Shown here piece after piece: positions 1 through 13,500 of a DNA stretch of 64,000 nt. The stretch is from Schistosoma haematobium. Its lineage: Eukaryota; Platyhelminthes; Trematoda; Strigeidida; Schistosomatidae. The translations under genes were made by a program, and so were the position numbers. The stretch is from NCBI RefSeq assembly GCF_000699445.3, contig NC_067195.1, positions 10,096,287 through 10,160,286 on the forward strand, given 5' to 3'. Every line of letters starts with the position of its first letter. Position 1 is the stretch's first letter. Under the pieces are notes generated by a model. That model saw only the letters and a program-made list of their open reading frames with translations. It searched no databases and was not told the DNA's origin.

Positions 1-59
1 GTATTAGCTAGAAAATAACCTGGAACAAAACTATTAATCCAGTATAAAACAATATGTTT

Positions 60-670
60 AGTAATTCAATCAAAGGTTGACAGGTACCCCTTTCATGTTA
101 CCTCAAATTGTATCTATGATTTTACATGTATCTGCCAAGCCAGCTACACTGGTCAAATAGAAAAAAGGATATATCTTAGCGTTTTTGAACGTGTTCCATA
201 AACTCTTCAAGTACTAAATATTTCTTGGACATGGGATAACAAGTTGAAATCTTGAAATTTTTCAAGGTGATTAATAAACAACCAAACTCCAATCTTCTGA
301 CGTTTGCTAAAGCCATTGTTACCGGTGTTCAGAAACTTGATTTATGTTTCAGAAGGAGATGACTGTTAATCGTACTCTCCCTTGGTGACTAACATTTTTC
401 TGTTACATCATAAAATCTTTTGAATAATTACATATATGTGAACAATATTGTTTTCGATTAGACCCTCATCAGACTCTAATATACAGTAATTTTTATATGT
501 ATATACGAAATTATTAACCCAATTAATGCAGTTTATGAGTCAATGCTATCAGTGGAATAAATTGCATAACCAAACATAGTAAGTGAAAAATACAAACTGG
601 TAGTATGATGATAGGTGTACAGGTTGTGATAAGAATAATAAAGGCTTGAATCAATGTTACATAAAAATTG
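60..670 (+). mobile_element. Decayed Penelope-like element with GIY-YIG relic
   Basis: Bases 90-220 encode a degraded GIY-YIG endonuclease start (CIYDFTCICQASYTGQ...FERVP), comparable to CSCGDSYIGRTTR...EHLP in the copy at 10898. Bases 420-660 match the left arm of that copy. Here the nuclease relic is followed by the arm in tandem orientation rather than flanked by inverted arms. The element runs off the left edge or is truncated there. Confidence 0.68.
427..490 (-). ncRNA. Hammerhead ribozyme motif in Penelope-like arm
   Basis: Reading the minus strand: CTGATGA, a ten-base stem II region, GAAA, then the self-complementary stem III AACAAT/ATTGTT followed by C17. The outer stem I pairs ATTAC with GTAAT. 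All core bases are present; stem II can form only about two pairs, so cleavage activity is doubtful. Confidence 0.6.
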
Positions 671-1384
671 TAAGATTACGTAATAAGAAGTGTTCAGATA
701 ATTGGACCGTGAAACGTATATTTGAGAGGAAAAACAAAATGGTATGAGGGGGTGACCTAGACTAGTGGCCGAATTGCAACATGGTCGATAGTATCCGGTC
801 TGCACTAAGATGGACCTGACACATATGACACTGATCACAACCCAGTGATCAATCAATTGTGAATCAAACGAAATAAAATGAATTCACACTAACCTGATCA
901 AATCTTTATTCTTGTTCTCTTTAAAAATATTATCATTGGTACCAAACATCTATAGATGCTTCCAGTTATAGCTAGACAAAAATGTTCCGTGCTATAATAT
1001 GTTTTGATATCTTATTTCGATGCTGAATAAACACTGTAAATTACATTTAGCTAATGTAACAACACAGAATAATCGGAGCTGAGATATATTGTGAAGTTCT
1101 ATTGGAGTAGGTGAACTGTTAGATCAACATCCTGAAAGTCTTACATTCATTTCTAGACAAAATCATGGTGTTTAGCCTATTCAACTTATAATCTATATAG
1201 AAAACGCTGTTTCCAGCTAGAGATATTCATTTTTCAAAATTTGATGAATTCGGTTAGTTTTCATTGAATGTTGAGTTATCAGTGTAGTCATGGTAACATA
1301 GAACAATGGTCTTATATAGTTTTTTTATAACTAATTTAAAAGAAATAAAAACCACTTACTAATGTATTTTCTGTATAATCATAG

Positions 1385-1550
1385 ATTTAACAATAGCAAA
1401 TTACAGTACTATATGCAATGGAAAAAGAGATTATGTTTGGAGAACAGCTACACCTAATGAAGATGGTGTATTTCCAACTTATTTTATGGGTACAAAAACT
1501 ATATCAGTTGATATGGATAGTATTGTTTATTATGATAGACCACTTTTAGC
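1385..1550 (+). CDS. PKHD1L1: PKHD1L1-like exon a (first in window)
   Basis: Reads ...NYSTICNGKRDYVWR...MDSIVYYDRPLL. The donor GTAAGT at 1551 leaves phase 2, and GC joins T of the next exon to make Ala. The start is uncertain because AG acceptors at 1384, 1396 and 1406 are all in an open frame; I chose the first. Confidence 0.78.
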
Positions 1551-4500
1551 GTAAGTTAGAAATATATGTAAAAATTTATAATCAGTCTAATGATATTGTA
1601 ACTACTGTTACATTCTACAATTTTAGACATTTTTATGATTATTTGGGCTTGTAGTGTCAGTTATTATGGCAAGCCCATATACCTTATTCTAACTTCCGGA
1701 CATCCTATTTTATTCATTTTACTTGAGCCATATTTTGACCTTGTTAATTATTCGCTTATTAGCCTTGGCTGTTTTCACATGGGCGTATATGTGTGTACAC
1801 TTCATGTCCCATGATTCATCACATGTCTGTAGTTTATTTTGTCTGCCTATAAATATTGAGTAACGCTTAATTAAAATGGAGTTGGCTTCCCAGCCATCTT
1901 CCATACGTGTCAAAATTGCTTTGCTATGGCTTTCGCTCGCTTGCTTGCCTTTCAGCACAACTCTTCTATGCTTGTTTAACGCATCTGTACATTTGGATAT
2001 ATGTGTGTGGTCTCGTAGTAAACGTAATCAACACTTCGTATTTGTCTTCCGATTAATATACCGTTGGGACGTTATATAGAACGGTTATCAAGACGAGCTG
2101 TATACGAAGTTTAAAGATTATATCGAATACCGGCCTGTACAGGCTACACTCAATCACAGATACAACAGAAGACTACTGTGTCTTCATGATGTGTCTGCAT
2201 ATGTATTATTCTGATTTTAATTGAACGAATATTATATTAACATTGATGCAATCTAATCAGTAGTTTTGTACTAATCACTTACGTTAATTAAAGTATGTAC
2301 TTCACTTGAATTCAATATTTATCATCAGTATGAGGTTGTCAGAATTGTTCAATTTTATTGAAATCACGAACCAGTCTAAGTATGACAACCGTTAAAAACC
2401 TGGGAACCAAAGACAGCCATTTCGGGCTCGAATCTAGAACTTTTATTCCATGAGTGAACGCTTAACCTCTAGATAGTGTGTAAGTCTAATTACAATCGAT
2501 CAATTGTCTTCTGTGAGTACCTTTCTCACACCCGACATGGTTGAACTCCATTAGTCATAGCTTCTTATTAGAACTACAGAAATTTCCTCTCGAAGCTTGT
2601 CACTAGTGAGCACATGATAATTTTCAGTGCTTGATTATCTCATACTAGGACAAAACGGCTGTCTAGTGCTTTCGGGTTTTCACTGATTGTCTAAATTAGA
2701 TCCTTCAGAGATTTGAATGAAATAAACACTTATCACTTGAATGAATCAATATGGTATATCTGTTGTTTCAATGTTAATGTCTAACCTCAACCAGTCCACG
2801 AAATTGTGCGACACATCCACCATTGTCATTAGTGAGTTCCTATCTCATAACAGACCCGGTTGAACTCCACTGGTCACTGCTTCTCTCTAGAACCCCAGGA
2901 TATACATCTAGAAGCCAGTCACTAGCGAGCATATATTGATTAGTATCAGAAGGGGTTTTGTGGAGATTGTAGTAATTTGAATAATTGAAATCATGAATTA
3001 ATTGTTAATAACTGTGAGACATAGATCAAAATCCAGAAAGTTTAAAACTAAACATTTACCATTAACTATTGACTATTTAGAATTGAACTTAGAGGTTATT
3101 GTTCGGAAATTGACATTTATCGTTTGGATTCCAATGAACACTGATTCATGTAAACGTTTAATTCTTCAGTGGTCGCTTTATTTAAATATACGATATGACA
3201 CAGGTCACAAACCCGCTTACTTTGTAACTGTTATGGAAGAGAACTTTAATGAATAAGAATCTTTTCATTAACCAACCATTTAATCCCCAGTCAAACTTCC
3301 AGTAAGCTATAAAACTGTTATTAAAACTTTTCTCGTTTGCTATTCTACATGAAACAACCAGTAAAGCTATATTTCATCTCTGAGGGACCGTAAAATCTTG
3401 TCCCTTTGTAGCCAGACAGAAGTCAACAAATAAAAGTATGATTTATCATGACAGGTGTGGGATCAAGATTTGGAATTTAAAGTTTTTGGATTATTGCTGA
3501 TCTCAGTTCATGATCAAAACTCTAACCTTTACTTTTAATCCTATTTTTGAACTTCATTTTTATTTTCACGCCATGACCTTGAGGCTGTTTTCCACGTCCA
3601 CCATAATTTCACCTGTCACAGCTTTACCCAACAACGTTTTCTTCCAAACAATTTTTTCATTTAGAGTAAGCTTTCAAAATTTGTAGCAATGATATAAACT
3701 GAATAACTTTATGTTAAGTCCCGATAAGCATCAGGAATGGTAACTTTTGGGATCCATTTATGGACCAATACTAAACGTATATTTTTATTGTATAATTGTT
3801 AAATAACTAAACTATACATATTCATGTCCCTCTTACTATTAGCTTTATTTTGACCTATGAACTATTATTCTACGATTTACCATTGTTGAGTTATGCCCTG
3901 GCTATCAATTACTATCTCCCACATTCACAACCACTTTTGGCTAAATCTTGTACAAATGTTGTTTCCTATTTTATTGGTACGATGTGGTCTGTCTGGTTGG
4001 TATATAAACCCAGTATAGAAAACATTTGTACAAAATCTAGCCTAATGTGGCTGTGAATGTGGGAGACTGTAATTTATAGTCTGAGTATAACTCAAGAGCA
4101 GTAAATCGTATAATAATAGTCTAGGAGTTAAAATAAAGCTTATAATGGGAGGAACATGACTATGCATAGTTTAGCTACTTAACAATAAAAATATATGTAT
4201 TGTATTGGTTCATAAATACTTCTCAAAAGTTGACATTCATAATTCTCGTCGGGAAATAACATTAACAAGGTTTTACATTAACATTTCATAACTTTTTCCT
4301 TACTAATTATTTTTGTTTTTATACATGAAGTAACGTCCGATTCGATAAATGCAATGATATGGAATGTGATGGTTTAAAAAAAGTTCTTGTTATTGATAAA
4401 GATGGTGGGTTATTTGGTCAGCCTAGTGTTATAGTACCACAATCAGAATGGCAATATAATCTCAATCCTTTGTATGGTGTTGGTGATAATCGTATACCTT

Positions 4501-7500
4501 CAAGGATGTTAACTAAAGTTGATGGAACATCTATTAATCCTACAATACAATGGCCTAACAAAGGTAGTTATCTATGAATATACCGTTTATATGTTATTTA
4601 AAATTAGTACGATATAATCAGTGATTTATGAAGACAAATATCTTACTTTTGAGAAACGAAATTAGGATCGTAGATAGCATTAATAGAGGATGATTCTGTA
4701 TCACAAATTAATTAAAGTTGAAAATATAGTTCATCATGTTTCAACTTCGTGATCTAGAGATTTTGCACTTGGAGTAAGAGTTGAAGGATTATGATCTCTA
4801 TCCTTTCCTTGACCTTGCGTAAGCCACAATATAAAAGATCTAAGCTATTAATTTTCATCATTCGGAAAAATAACTGGAAAGAATATCTGTCTTTTAATAT
4901 TATGGTTATTTTTATACACCTATATCCTTGTTTAATTTTTAAAGAATTATGTTAAAACAATGATAGAACTATATTATAATGATGATTTTGAGCAACTTAT
5001 CAAGCAATCAGTAAACAGCGTTTAGTGCTGTTCATTATAAAATGTAATAAAATTAATTTAGATAAACAGTCACGACAGCAAAGTATTAGAGTTAGGTATT
5101 AGCTGTTGAGGTTAGGAGTTGAGGTTTGTATTTTTAAAGTTTTCACCATGAACTGGAATCAACCAGAAAGCAAGATTGATTGATAGTAATACTGATGAAT
5201 GATCTTCATGACTAGATTAGAAAGGCGCTGTCCTCATTCTGATTGATTGGCGCATAAATTATAGTGCTACTATGTTAGGGTCAGAAACTCGAATTTCTAG
5301 GGTTAAGTTTAAAATTTAATTTTACAATAGGAGAGTAGATTTTTCGTTACACAAAATTCATTAACTGTGCCTTGAATCATATCAAGATTAACGTCTGATT
5401 AACACATTAATATCTAGATGTAGCCATTTTTTAAAATTTAGATTAAATTAAAATGTAAGCTTTTCTTCACTGAGTTTTGAACTTTGCACAATAAATACTA
5501 CCTCGAATCTGACTGACTCCCTATAAGTCATTGGTATGGTATGGAAAAAAAGTGACAATAAACAATTGAATACATATTTCTTCACAGTTTAAGTCATCAA
5601 AAATGTTGTTTACTAACAGTATTCTTCTTATCAGTATAGTGGGTGTGGAGATTATTAAGTTTTTAATTGAGATCATAAACCTATTGATGTTAGACCACCA
5701 TTGAAAACCTGGAAGCACTGGATGGCCGTTTCGTTCTATTGTGGGACTCCTGAGCAGTGCGCATCCACGATCCCGCTCGCGGGACCCGTACACAGGGCCT
5801 TCAGTCTCGCGCGTGAATGCTTGACCTACTGGACCACTGAGTCGTCATCCAATGGTGTTAATGTATAACCTCAACCAATCCACGAAATTGCGCGACCATC
5901 TTCTATTCTTCTTCTTACTTCATAGTTCAAGTAATAAAAGAATAAATTGTGGAAATATTTTGTTACAATTTCAGCTGGTTTTCTTCAAAAAAAGGATTAG
6001 ACCATATTAATATCATTACCAGTAGGTTATACGCTAAGTTAGTGTTATCTTACAGGCAGATGTATATGAATAAACTTTGTGCAATCTTTAAGGGGTGTGA
6101 TATGTGAATACCATAAAAAAATATATGTAATCATCAGTTTGTTAGAAAGCAATGTCCTTAGAACGAATTCTTTATTAATTCAAACAGCAAAATATGAATA
6201 GTATGTGTCGGTTATCCAGAACTGAGTAGTATTGTAGCGAACGAGAATTCAAGTGCGGACAACTAACTTATTGCTTAATGCAAAATTACAGAGTATCTTA
6301 GTAAAATATGAAAACCATACATTAAATATTTTATTTGCACATCTTCCATCAATTATCTCTTTCAGGCTTCATCGTTCCTTCACTCCTGTTTTTATTAAAA
6401 TTACTCTCTTTTTACATTACTGTTATCTTCAATTGGAACTTTTCAACCTTCTGCTGCCAGGCATTCCACTTCTGATTGGTGTTACATACTATCTATACCC
6501 GCCATATACACCTTAATATTTTGTATAATACTAATCTTTGCGTTACGAGAAAATTATTATGATGTTCAGTAATTTCCATATCATTATTATTATTACTAAT
6601 AATATCACATTGTTAATCTTTCTCTTTAGGTATTATTCGTGATAATTCATGTATTTATATGCCTAAAATGCAAGCATACAAATGCAGTAAAGCATTAGAC
6701 CATAAAGTATTACTGATTGAATCAATGGATCCAGATGCATTGGAACGTAGACTCTCGCCGATCGCGTTTGCAACTGATGGTTTATCTGTATGTTTCAAGT
6801 TATTTTTATCATGAGTTATTAGAATTTTAGTCTGATAGGGTAGTGTAATAACACTTTGAATATTCACAAACATAATGATAATAATAAGATCAACAGATAA
6901 GCAGATGTTTTTGGGTTATAAGTTGTTTGTGTATAATGTTACAATGAATCAAGTTATTATCTTATTAAAGTCACGAACCAATCTAAGTTGGACAACTATT
7001 AATAACCTGGACTGCCGTTTCATGATTGTATGGAACTCCTCAGTAGCGCACGTTTACAACCTCACTAGCCGGTAGTTGAACCTAAGACCACTGAGCCGGA
7101 GTCACATGGTATTAATCTCTAGCCTTAATCAGTACACGTTGTTGGGTAACCATCTTCTATTATCTTCATTTAGTATCTTCCTCATACCTGAAACAGTTTG
7201 GTTTCACTGGTCATAGCTTCTCAATAGAACTCTTCAAATTTTCTCTTCAATCTGGTCACTAGAGAACATATGATAGTCGTCTGTACGAATGCGTAGAGAT
7301 TTTTGAATTTCATTTGAACTATAAACTGATCTAAGTTAGACAACCGGTTAAAACCTGGAACTGTACAGATGTTTGTTTCTAGTCTGGAAATCCTTAAAAC
7401 TATCCATTCACGACTTCAACACCTGAGATCAAACCTACGATTTTCAGGTTCCTGGCGATTAATCTTTAGACTACTGAGCCAGCTTCGAATAATTTATATT

Positions 7501-10500
7501 TTTTTATTATCACTGGTCGCTAAACTTAGATCAATTCATGATCTCTGTGAAAAAGGCATTTATTTAAATTATCACTCTCATAAAAAGATTTTTATTAGTT
7601 ACATAGCAATACTATTCACATTTCGATTTATTTTAAGACTGCAGAATACCTCTAGATCGTGGTATCAGTTTACAGATTTATGAACAATGATGCTACTTGC
7701 TGAACAAAATAAACTCGAGAAAATGTTGTGAAATATATTTAACGGTTTGAACTCGGTTGTAACAATGATATTGTTTGGGCATCATTGCCAAGGTTGGATA
7801 TTGTATATTATTGAGTATCGATGTGTTCCCTGAATATTCCCTTCTCTTCTTTGCGTTGAGCGAGAAATTTCACAATTTGTTTTATTTCACGAATCGTTTA
7901 AGGTTATCTTCTTTTCAAACTACATTTATATTCCCATCCGGTAAATCCATTTGATTAGGTTTCTGTCATAATTAACTGCAATAGTGTAGGGGCGGGTACT
8001 ACGTCAAGCCCAATTAGGTTATTGTAGCCTCTGGACAGATCAATCTATTCATTATTCTCAAGCCACATTTTTACCCTGTCACTTATTCCCTTATTAATCC
8101 TGACTGTTTTTTATGATACGTATGTGTGCTAATTACTCACCCTACTCGGTATGTGTCTGTGACTTATTTTGTTCGACCATAAGTATCGATTCACGCTTGA
8201 CTAAATCGAGTTGGCTCACTCTCCTTCGTTTTGCTTCGCTTTCCAACCAACGATTGTACGAAATATACCTATTCAAAAATCTGCTCTCGTATTTGACTTA
8301 TTTAACTCCGTTATTCACTAACGCAAATTAAGTCGATAATTATATACGAGGATAGACGACATGTGTATTTCAATAGTAATCATTCATAGGATCCAAATGA
8401 AGTCAGATTTAGGGCCACTAAAATATCACTGTAGATAAAAATATCAATGCTCAAGTACTATTATTATTATTATGTAAATTAAAATCGTCTACCTATGGTT
8501 CAGAACATAAAATCTTGAAAGCTCTAGACCAATTTCTACCCAAATTAACTTTCTATATAACATCTATAGACTAATAGAAAATGTTTCTAGAATTCTAAAC
8601 GAAATATCAAAACATACTTTCTTGATTGTGATTGACTTGGTAGTACATCTCAGCTTCTAGTTTTCTTTTTATTTCAATACTTCAAAATACGTTTGATCAT
8701 TATTATTATTATTATTATTATTTTAATTTATTCATAAGGCAAATTACATAGATTTAATAAATGGTCCAAGTGATCATGGAGTATGCTCAAGTTATGCGTG
8801 TTTAAAACGTATGAGTACATTTATGTCTATTGTTGCACGTCAAAAAAATTTTGTTATGTATATGACTAGTACACCTCCACAAGAATTACGTTTACGTTTA
8901 CCACAAGCTGATCCAGATTATGCTGTACGTCTTGGAATTGATTATTTCACTGCTGGAAGACTTGATGTTTATGTGAATGGAGTGTATATGAAAGCAAAAA
9001 ATGCTATAACAAATAATTTAGTAAGTTATGATTTTATATGATTGATAATGTATTTATTGATTCGCAAAATTTTATTTCGTGTATCAATCACTAACTGTTT
9101 ATTATTATTTAAGTAGTAAGTTGAATAAGGCGAAAGTGTTTTTCTAATGTTTTTTTTTATTTGACCTCTCACTACTCCCATAACAAATGTAAGGTTTTAC
9201 CACACCTAATTACATGTGAATTAGTACATTATGTTTGCTTTTTGTTTAAAAAAAGTGATCTGTACGCGGTACCTTTCTATGGCAAACAGATATCTTAATA
9301 TGTAAAGAAAATACAAGTATTACCTTTATTGAAGAGTAACAACAGAAGTGAGAGTTTTTATATTTTAGTGCTCAGTGTAAATGTTTACGATATTCTTCCA
9401 GTTTACATGTTTATAGTATACCAAACGGTTGTTCTTCATGAATATTTGAAACTCAATTAACAGGGTCACAGAAAACCGGTGCTGTTTAATAGCTTACAGT
9501 AATCAATATCTTACTTTTGTCCCTGAGCAAAGATATCATCTCAAAATTACAGGAAGTATAATTTAAATGTAGTGGTTAATTGAATGTTCCTGTTGATATT
9601 CAAGACTGGAACTGATCAGTCTCTTTCAGCATATATACATCCTATGCGGATTACCTCGATATTGCCACCAATTTACAAGCATTTTTAAGAAAAAAATGAA
9701 TAGTGGCTAGCAGTGGTAAACGAGTTTGAGGCTGCTAAACCTATCATCGAACAAACAGAATTGTCTCATATTTGATGTATCAAGGAATGATGTAGGTTTT
9801 TGACTATAGTTCTTCGGCTGGTTAAATTTGAAGAAATCAATAACTGTAGAATGAATAACTCGTTTTCAATGTAATCATAGTAGTTTTATTGTTGAGCCAC
9901 TGCTAAATGTACACAAATCCAACTATTATATTTGAAAACTTCATTTCATAATCTATAATGTCCTCAAAACACAAACAATACACTCATATATATGTATATA
10001 TCAGGTGATTATTCTGTCTTTGTATTCTATTTTAGGGTCAAACTGTACTACAAGCACCTAAAACATTAAATGAATTTATGCCAAATGTAATAACTGATCC
10101 AGCTGGTACAAATTATTTTGATGATTCAGCTCAAATGTTATATGTTATTATAAAAGGTGAAGATATTATTACAATTAAATTATCTCAATTAATAAAAGTA
10201 GCATTTGGTTTACCCGCTATGACTATTGATCAATTTTATGGATCAGAAGTTGTAAACAATTTAGCTAATTACTTAGGTGTAAGTATAAATATTTTATTTT
10301 ATTCTAACATTATTTGTTTATTGGAGTCATTTGGTAATGAAAAAACTTCTTATTCAAGCACTAGACAAAAGATGATTAAAGATTGAAAGCATATTTCTTT
10401 TCAATTAGTTTTTCATTTTGATTCCATGCTAATATGTATGTTTTAATATAATAGTAATAATAATGTGTTGTGGGTTACTTATATCCACATAAGTAGTATG

Positions 10501-13500
10501 TAACGGTGGTCAGGCACAGAATGTATTTTAGTAGAAGATCAAGGAGGAAAGAACGGAAACGGAACGCAATTGGTATAAAAATGCATGAACAATGAAATCT
10601 GAGACAATAAACTGTTATTTACAAATGGTTCCCATTGTGAAAATTAGAACAACACATATAAGCGAACAATTGTTTTCAATTAGATCGTCATCAGGCTTTA
10701 TTCTAATATACATGAATATTTATACGAAAATGTTAAACCAGTCAAGGTAATTTGAGTCAATAATCACAATGAAATAGAATAGGTCACCACACATAATAGG
10801 TAAAAATAAAAGTTCATAGTATGAAGACAGGTGTACTGATAGTAGGTAAGAGTAATAAAATACGATAAAAAAATGTTTTATCTCTAGTCGACCAGCGATG
10901 TCTACTCAAACAAAGGATAAGTTACCTGAGTTGGCCCCCTCAATGTGCATTTACAAATTCAGCTGCTCCTGTGGAGATAGCTATATCGGACGTACTACTA
11001 GGCAACTTAATCAACGAATGAGTGAACATCTACCAGCTTGGTTTATAAAGGGCCAGATAAAAAAAATTCGCAGTTCTATCGTGGTACATCTTATTGATAG
11101 CGGTCATACTGTAGATAAATCGGAATCATTTCGAGTGATCTATCGTATACCTCCATCATTTCCTAACGGAGTTCGTTCCCGCCTTCTACATATATCTCAA
11201 GCCATAGGAATTCGTACATGTAACCCCAATTTATGTGTACAGAAGAAATTTGTAACCCCCCTATCCCTTCCATGGCCAGTTATAACTTAACTAACGATTT
11301 TTTTTAATTTTTACTATTATTTATTCATTTTATTTTATTTTTAATGTCTTGTGATGACTATTTCAAGTCTATTTACCCACGTTTGACCTTCTATTTCCAA
11401 CGTTTATCTATTGATAAGAATTTTTTATCGTATTTTATTACTCTTACCTACTATCAGTACACCTGTCTTCATACTATGAACTTTTATTTTTACCTATTAT
11501 GTGTGGTGACCTATTCTATTTCATTGTGATTATTGACTCAAATTACCTTGACTGGTTTAACATTTTCGTATAAATATTCATGTATATTAGAATAAAACCT
11601 GATGACTATCTAATTGAAAACAATTGTTCGCTTATATGTGTTGTTCTAATTTTCACAATGGAACAGTCAAGTTTGAGACGGTGGATTGATATTTTGCAAA
11701 TTAACTATTTACTATATAGTTCTCAGATTTTAGTAAGATGCTCTATAATTTCGTGTCAAATACGTTCGACTGTCTCCACCCGCGTTCTTGTTCACTACAA
11801 TGATATCGCAAACTCTACAAACGCTTATGAGAACAGTTATGAATGATAAATAAAGTAAATTAAGTTCTTATTTGAAGGAGTTTTGTGTGGACTGGTTTAA
11901 TTCGTAAGTGGAATATACCACAAATTGATCGTATTTGGTATACTACTGAAACATTTCTCAGTAACAATATTGGTCGATCGTCAGCCTACATCGTAGTTTA
12001 GATGGAATTCAGGACACGCGTTTCATCCCGTTTGGGACTCATCAGCTGGTGTTTACTCCGGGTCTCAAACTCAGTACCGTTTAGCAGGTACATCCAGCTG
12101 ACGAGTCCTGAATAGGAAGAAACGCGAGTCAAACTGGATTCTACTGCTAGCCATTATCCATCTTTGTTTATAATGCTTGTGACTTAAAGCAATATCGAGG
12201 CAATATACATAGTATGCACAAACACCAATAAGAGACTTCTCAATTGTAGTCCTAAGTAATCCAAGTAAAATAAGTAAACAATACCAAGTGAATTTATACA
12301 TCGTAATTTGATTGAAATTTGCTTTTGGACATTGTATCAGTGGTTTATTGGCTAGCGATTCGTTGTGAGATTTGGAAGTTCTCAGTTCGATCCTTGGTGG
12401 GTCTGACAAGTTCCATAATAAAATAAATAGCTGTTCAGTGCTTGCTAGTTCACAATCATACTAGCACTGTGAATAATCTATATAGAATATTAGCTATGAA
12501 GAAATTAAAAGATGAATAAAGTGACTACTGTACAAAGGCACTATCAAACAAATGAATGAATCGGTTATATAGGCATAAGATCCATAGATTATATATTATC
12601 GAATTCAGGAGCTGATACAACTTCCAATAAGAAGTCGGTTACTAAAAAAATTTGCATTAAAAGGAAGAGATGAATGTTAAAATTATGTGAGGGCAAAAAG
12701 ACCAAAAAGAAAACTGGGATATTTATCGATAAATAAAAGGGAGGGGACGATAATTCACCATAACTTTCTCAAGACAAATGGAACTGTCATATAAATTTCT
12801 CTTAAGTATAGGGATACGATTTCTTAAGATATATACCACTGTATGCTTAAAAATTTGTCAAATTTAATGGAATACTCTGTATTACTCTTAATGCATTATT
12901 TATTTCTACTTGATCTCGTGTATTTACTAAGCAAGAAGGTATAGAGTTCTTGGTCGACCTACATTTGTTCTTTAGCTAAGCCGAATAAGATAATTTTTAG
13001 GAAAACTCTATGAGAAGACTTACTAAATCGTACACCCGTAAGTAATTTGCTCCAAAGGAGCGGTTGAATTGGTAAATATGAGATGTTTTCCTTTATATTC
13101 CGGGTTTTGATTATAAGGGGGTTATAGAACGGGTAGCAAATGTCTTGTTTAAAGTTTTAATTATTCTTCTTAATATTGTTCCATTATTGCTGTGATTCGA
13201 GAATGTAGTTTTCTAAGAATACAAGTATCTTACGAACTGTCGGTAATGTCAGACTTCTCTTGATCTAAACCAAATGTGGATTTTATTTAACTTGTCCTCA
13301 ACTATTTCATTAAAACAAATTAGCTTGAGATGATATGTTAAACATTTCATTAAGCATTTTTGATCTGAAAATCACAGAACTGTAAAAATTCACATATTAA
13401 CTGAGTGATGTTGATTTTGTCTGTAGAAATATTTTTAGTGCATCATTTAATCTTCTGTTAACAAGACTTGCAATATTGCCATCATGTTCTCCATTCAAGG

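Larger units (their letters stand above)
10632..11661 (+). mobile_element. Palindromic Penelope-like element
   Basis: Two inverted arms of about 241 bases (10632-10873 and 11421-11661) flank a 547-base centre that encodes a GIY-YIG endonuclease on the plus strand. The arms carry complementary blocks, for example ATAGTATGAAGACAGG in the left arm and CCTGTCTTCATACTAT in the right. No reverse transcriptase is present, so the copy is an internally deleted derivative. Flanking sequence on both sides matches one dispersed repeat, and a diverged 30-40-base stretch around CTGAGAC occurs on both flanks, as expected for a target duplication. Confidence 0.83.
10500..11860 (+). repeat. Dispersed repeat interrupted by the Penelope-like element
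   Basis: Bases 10500-10631 and 11662-11860 match consecutive parts of the repeat at 23590-23860 (AATCTGAGAC, then TTGATATTTTGCAAAT, CAGATTTTAGTAAGAT and GTGTTCGCATTCAC-like blocks). The nested order shows the repeat was present before the insertion. Confidence 0.5.

Noticed and set aside
1719..2079. Overlapping open frames in the 1650-2148 repeat
   Set aside because: They lie on both strands of a probable LTR, and the related repeat at 7985 does not preserve them.
11344..11846. Short plus-strand frames after the GIY-YIG frame
   Set aside because: They fall in the inverted arm and flanking repeat, have no motif, and mirror non-coding left-arm sequence.
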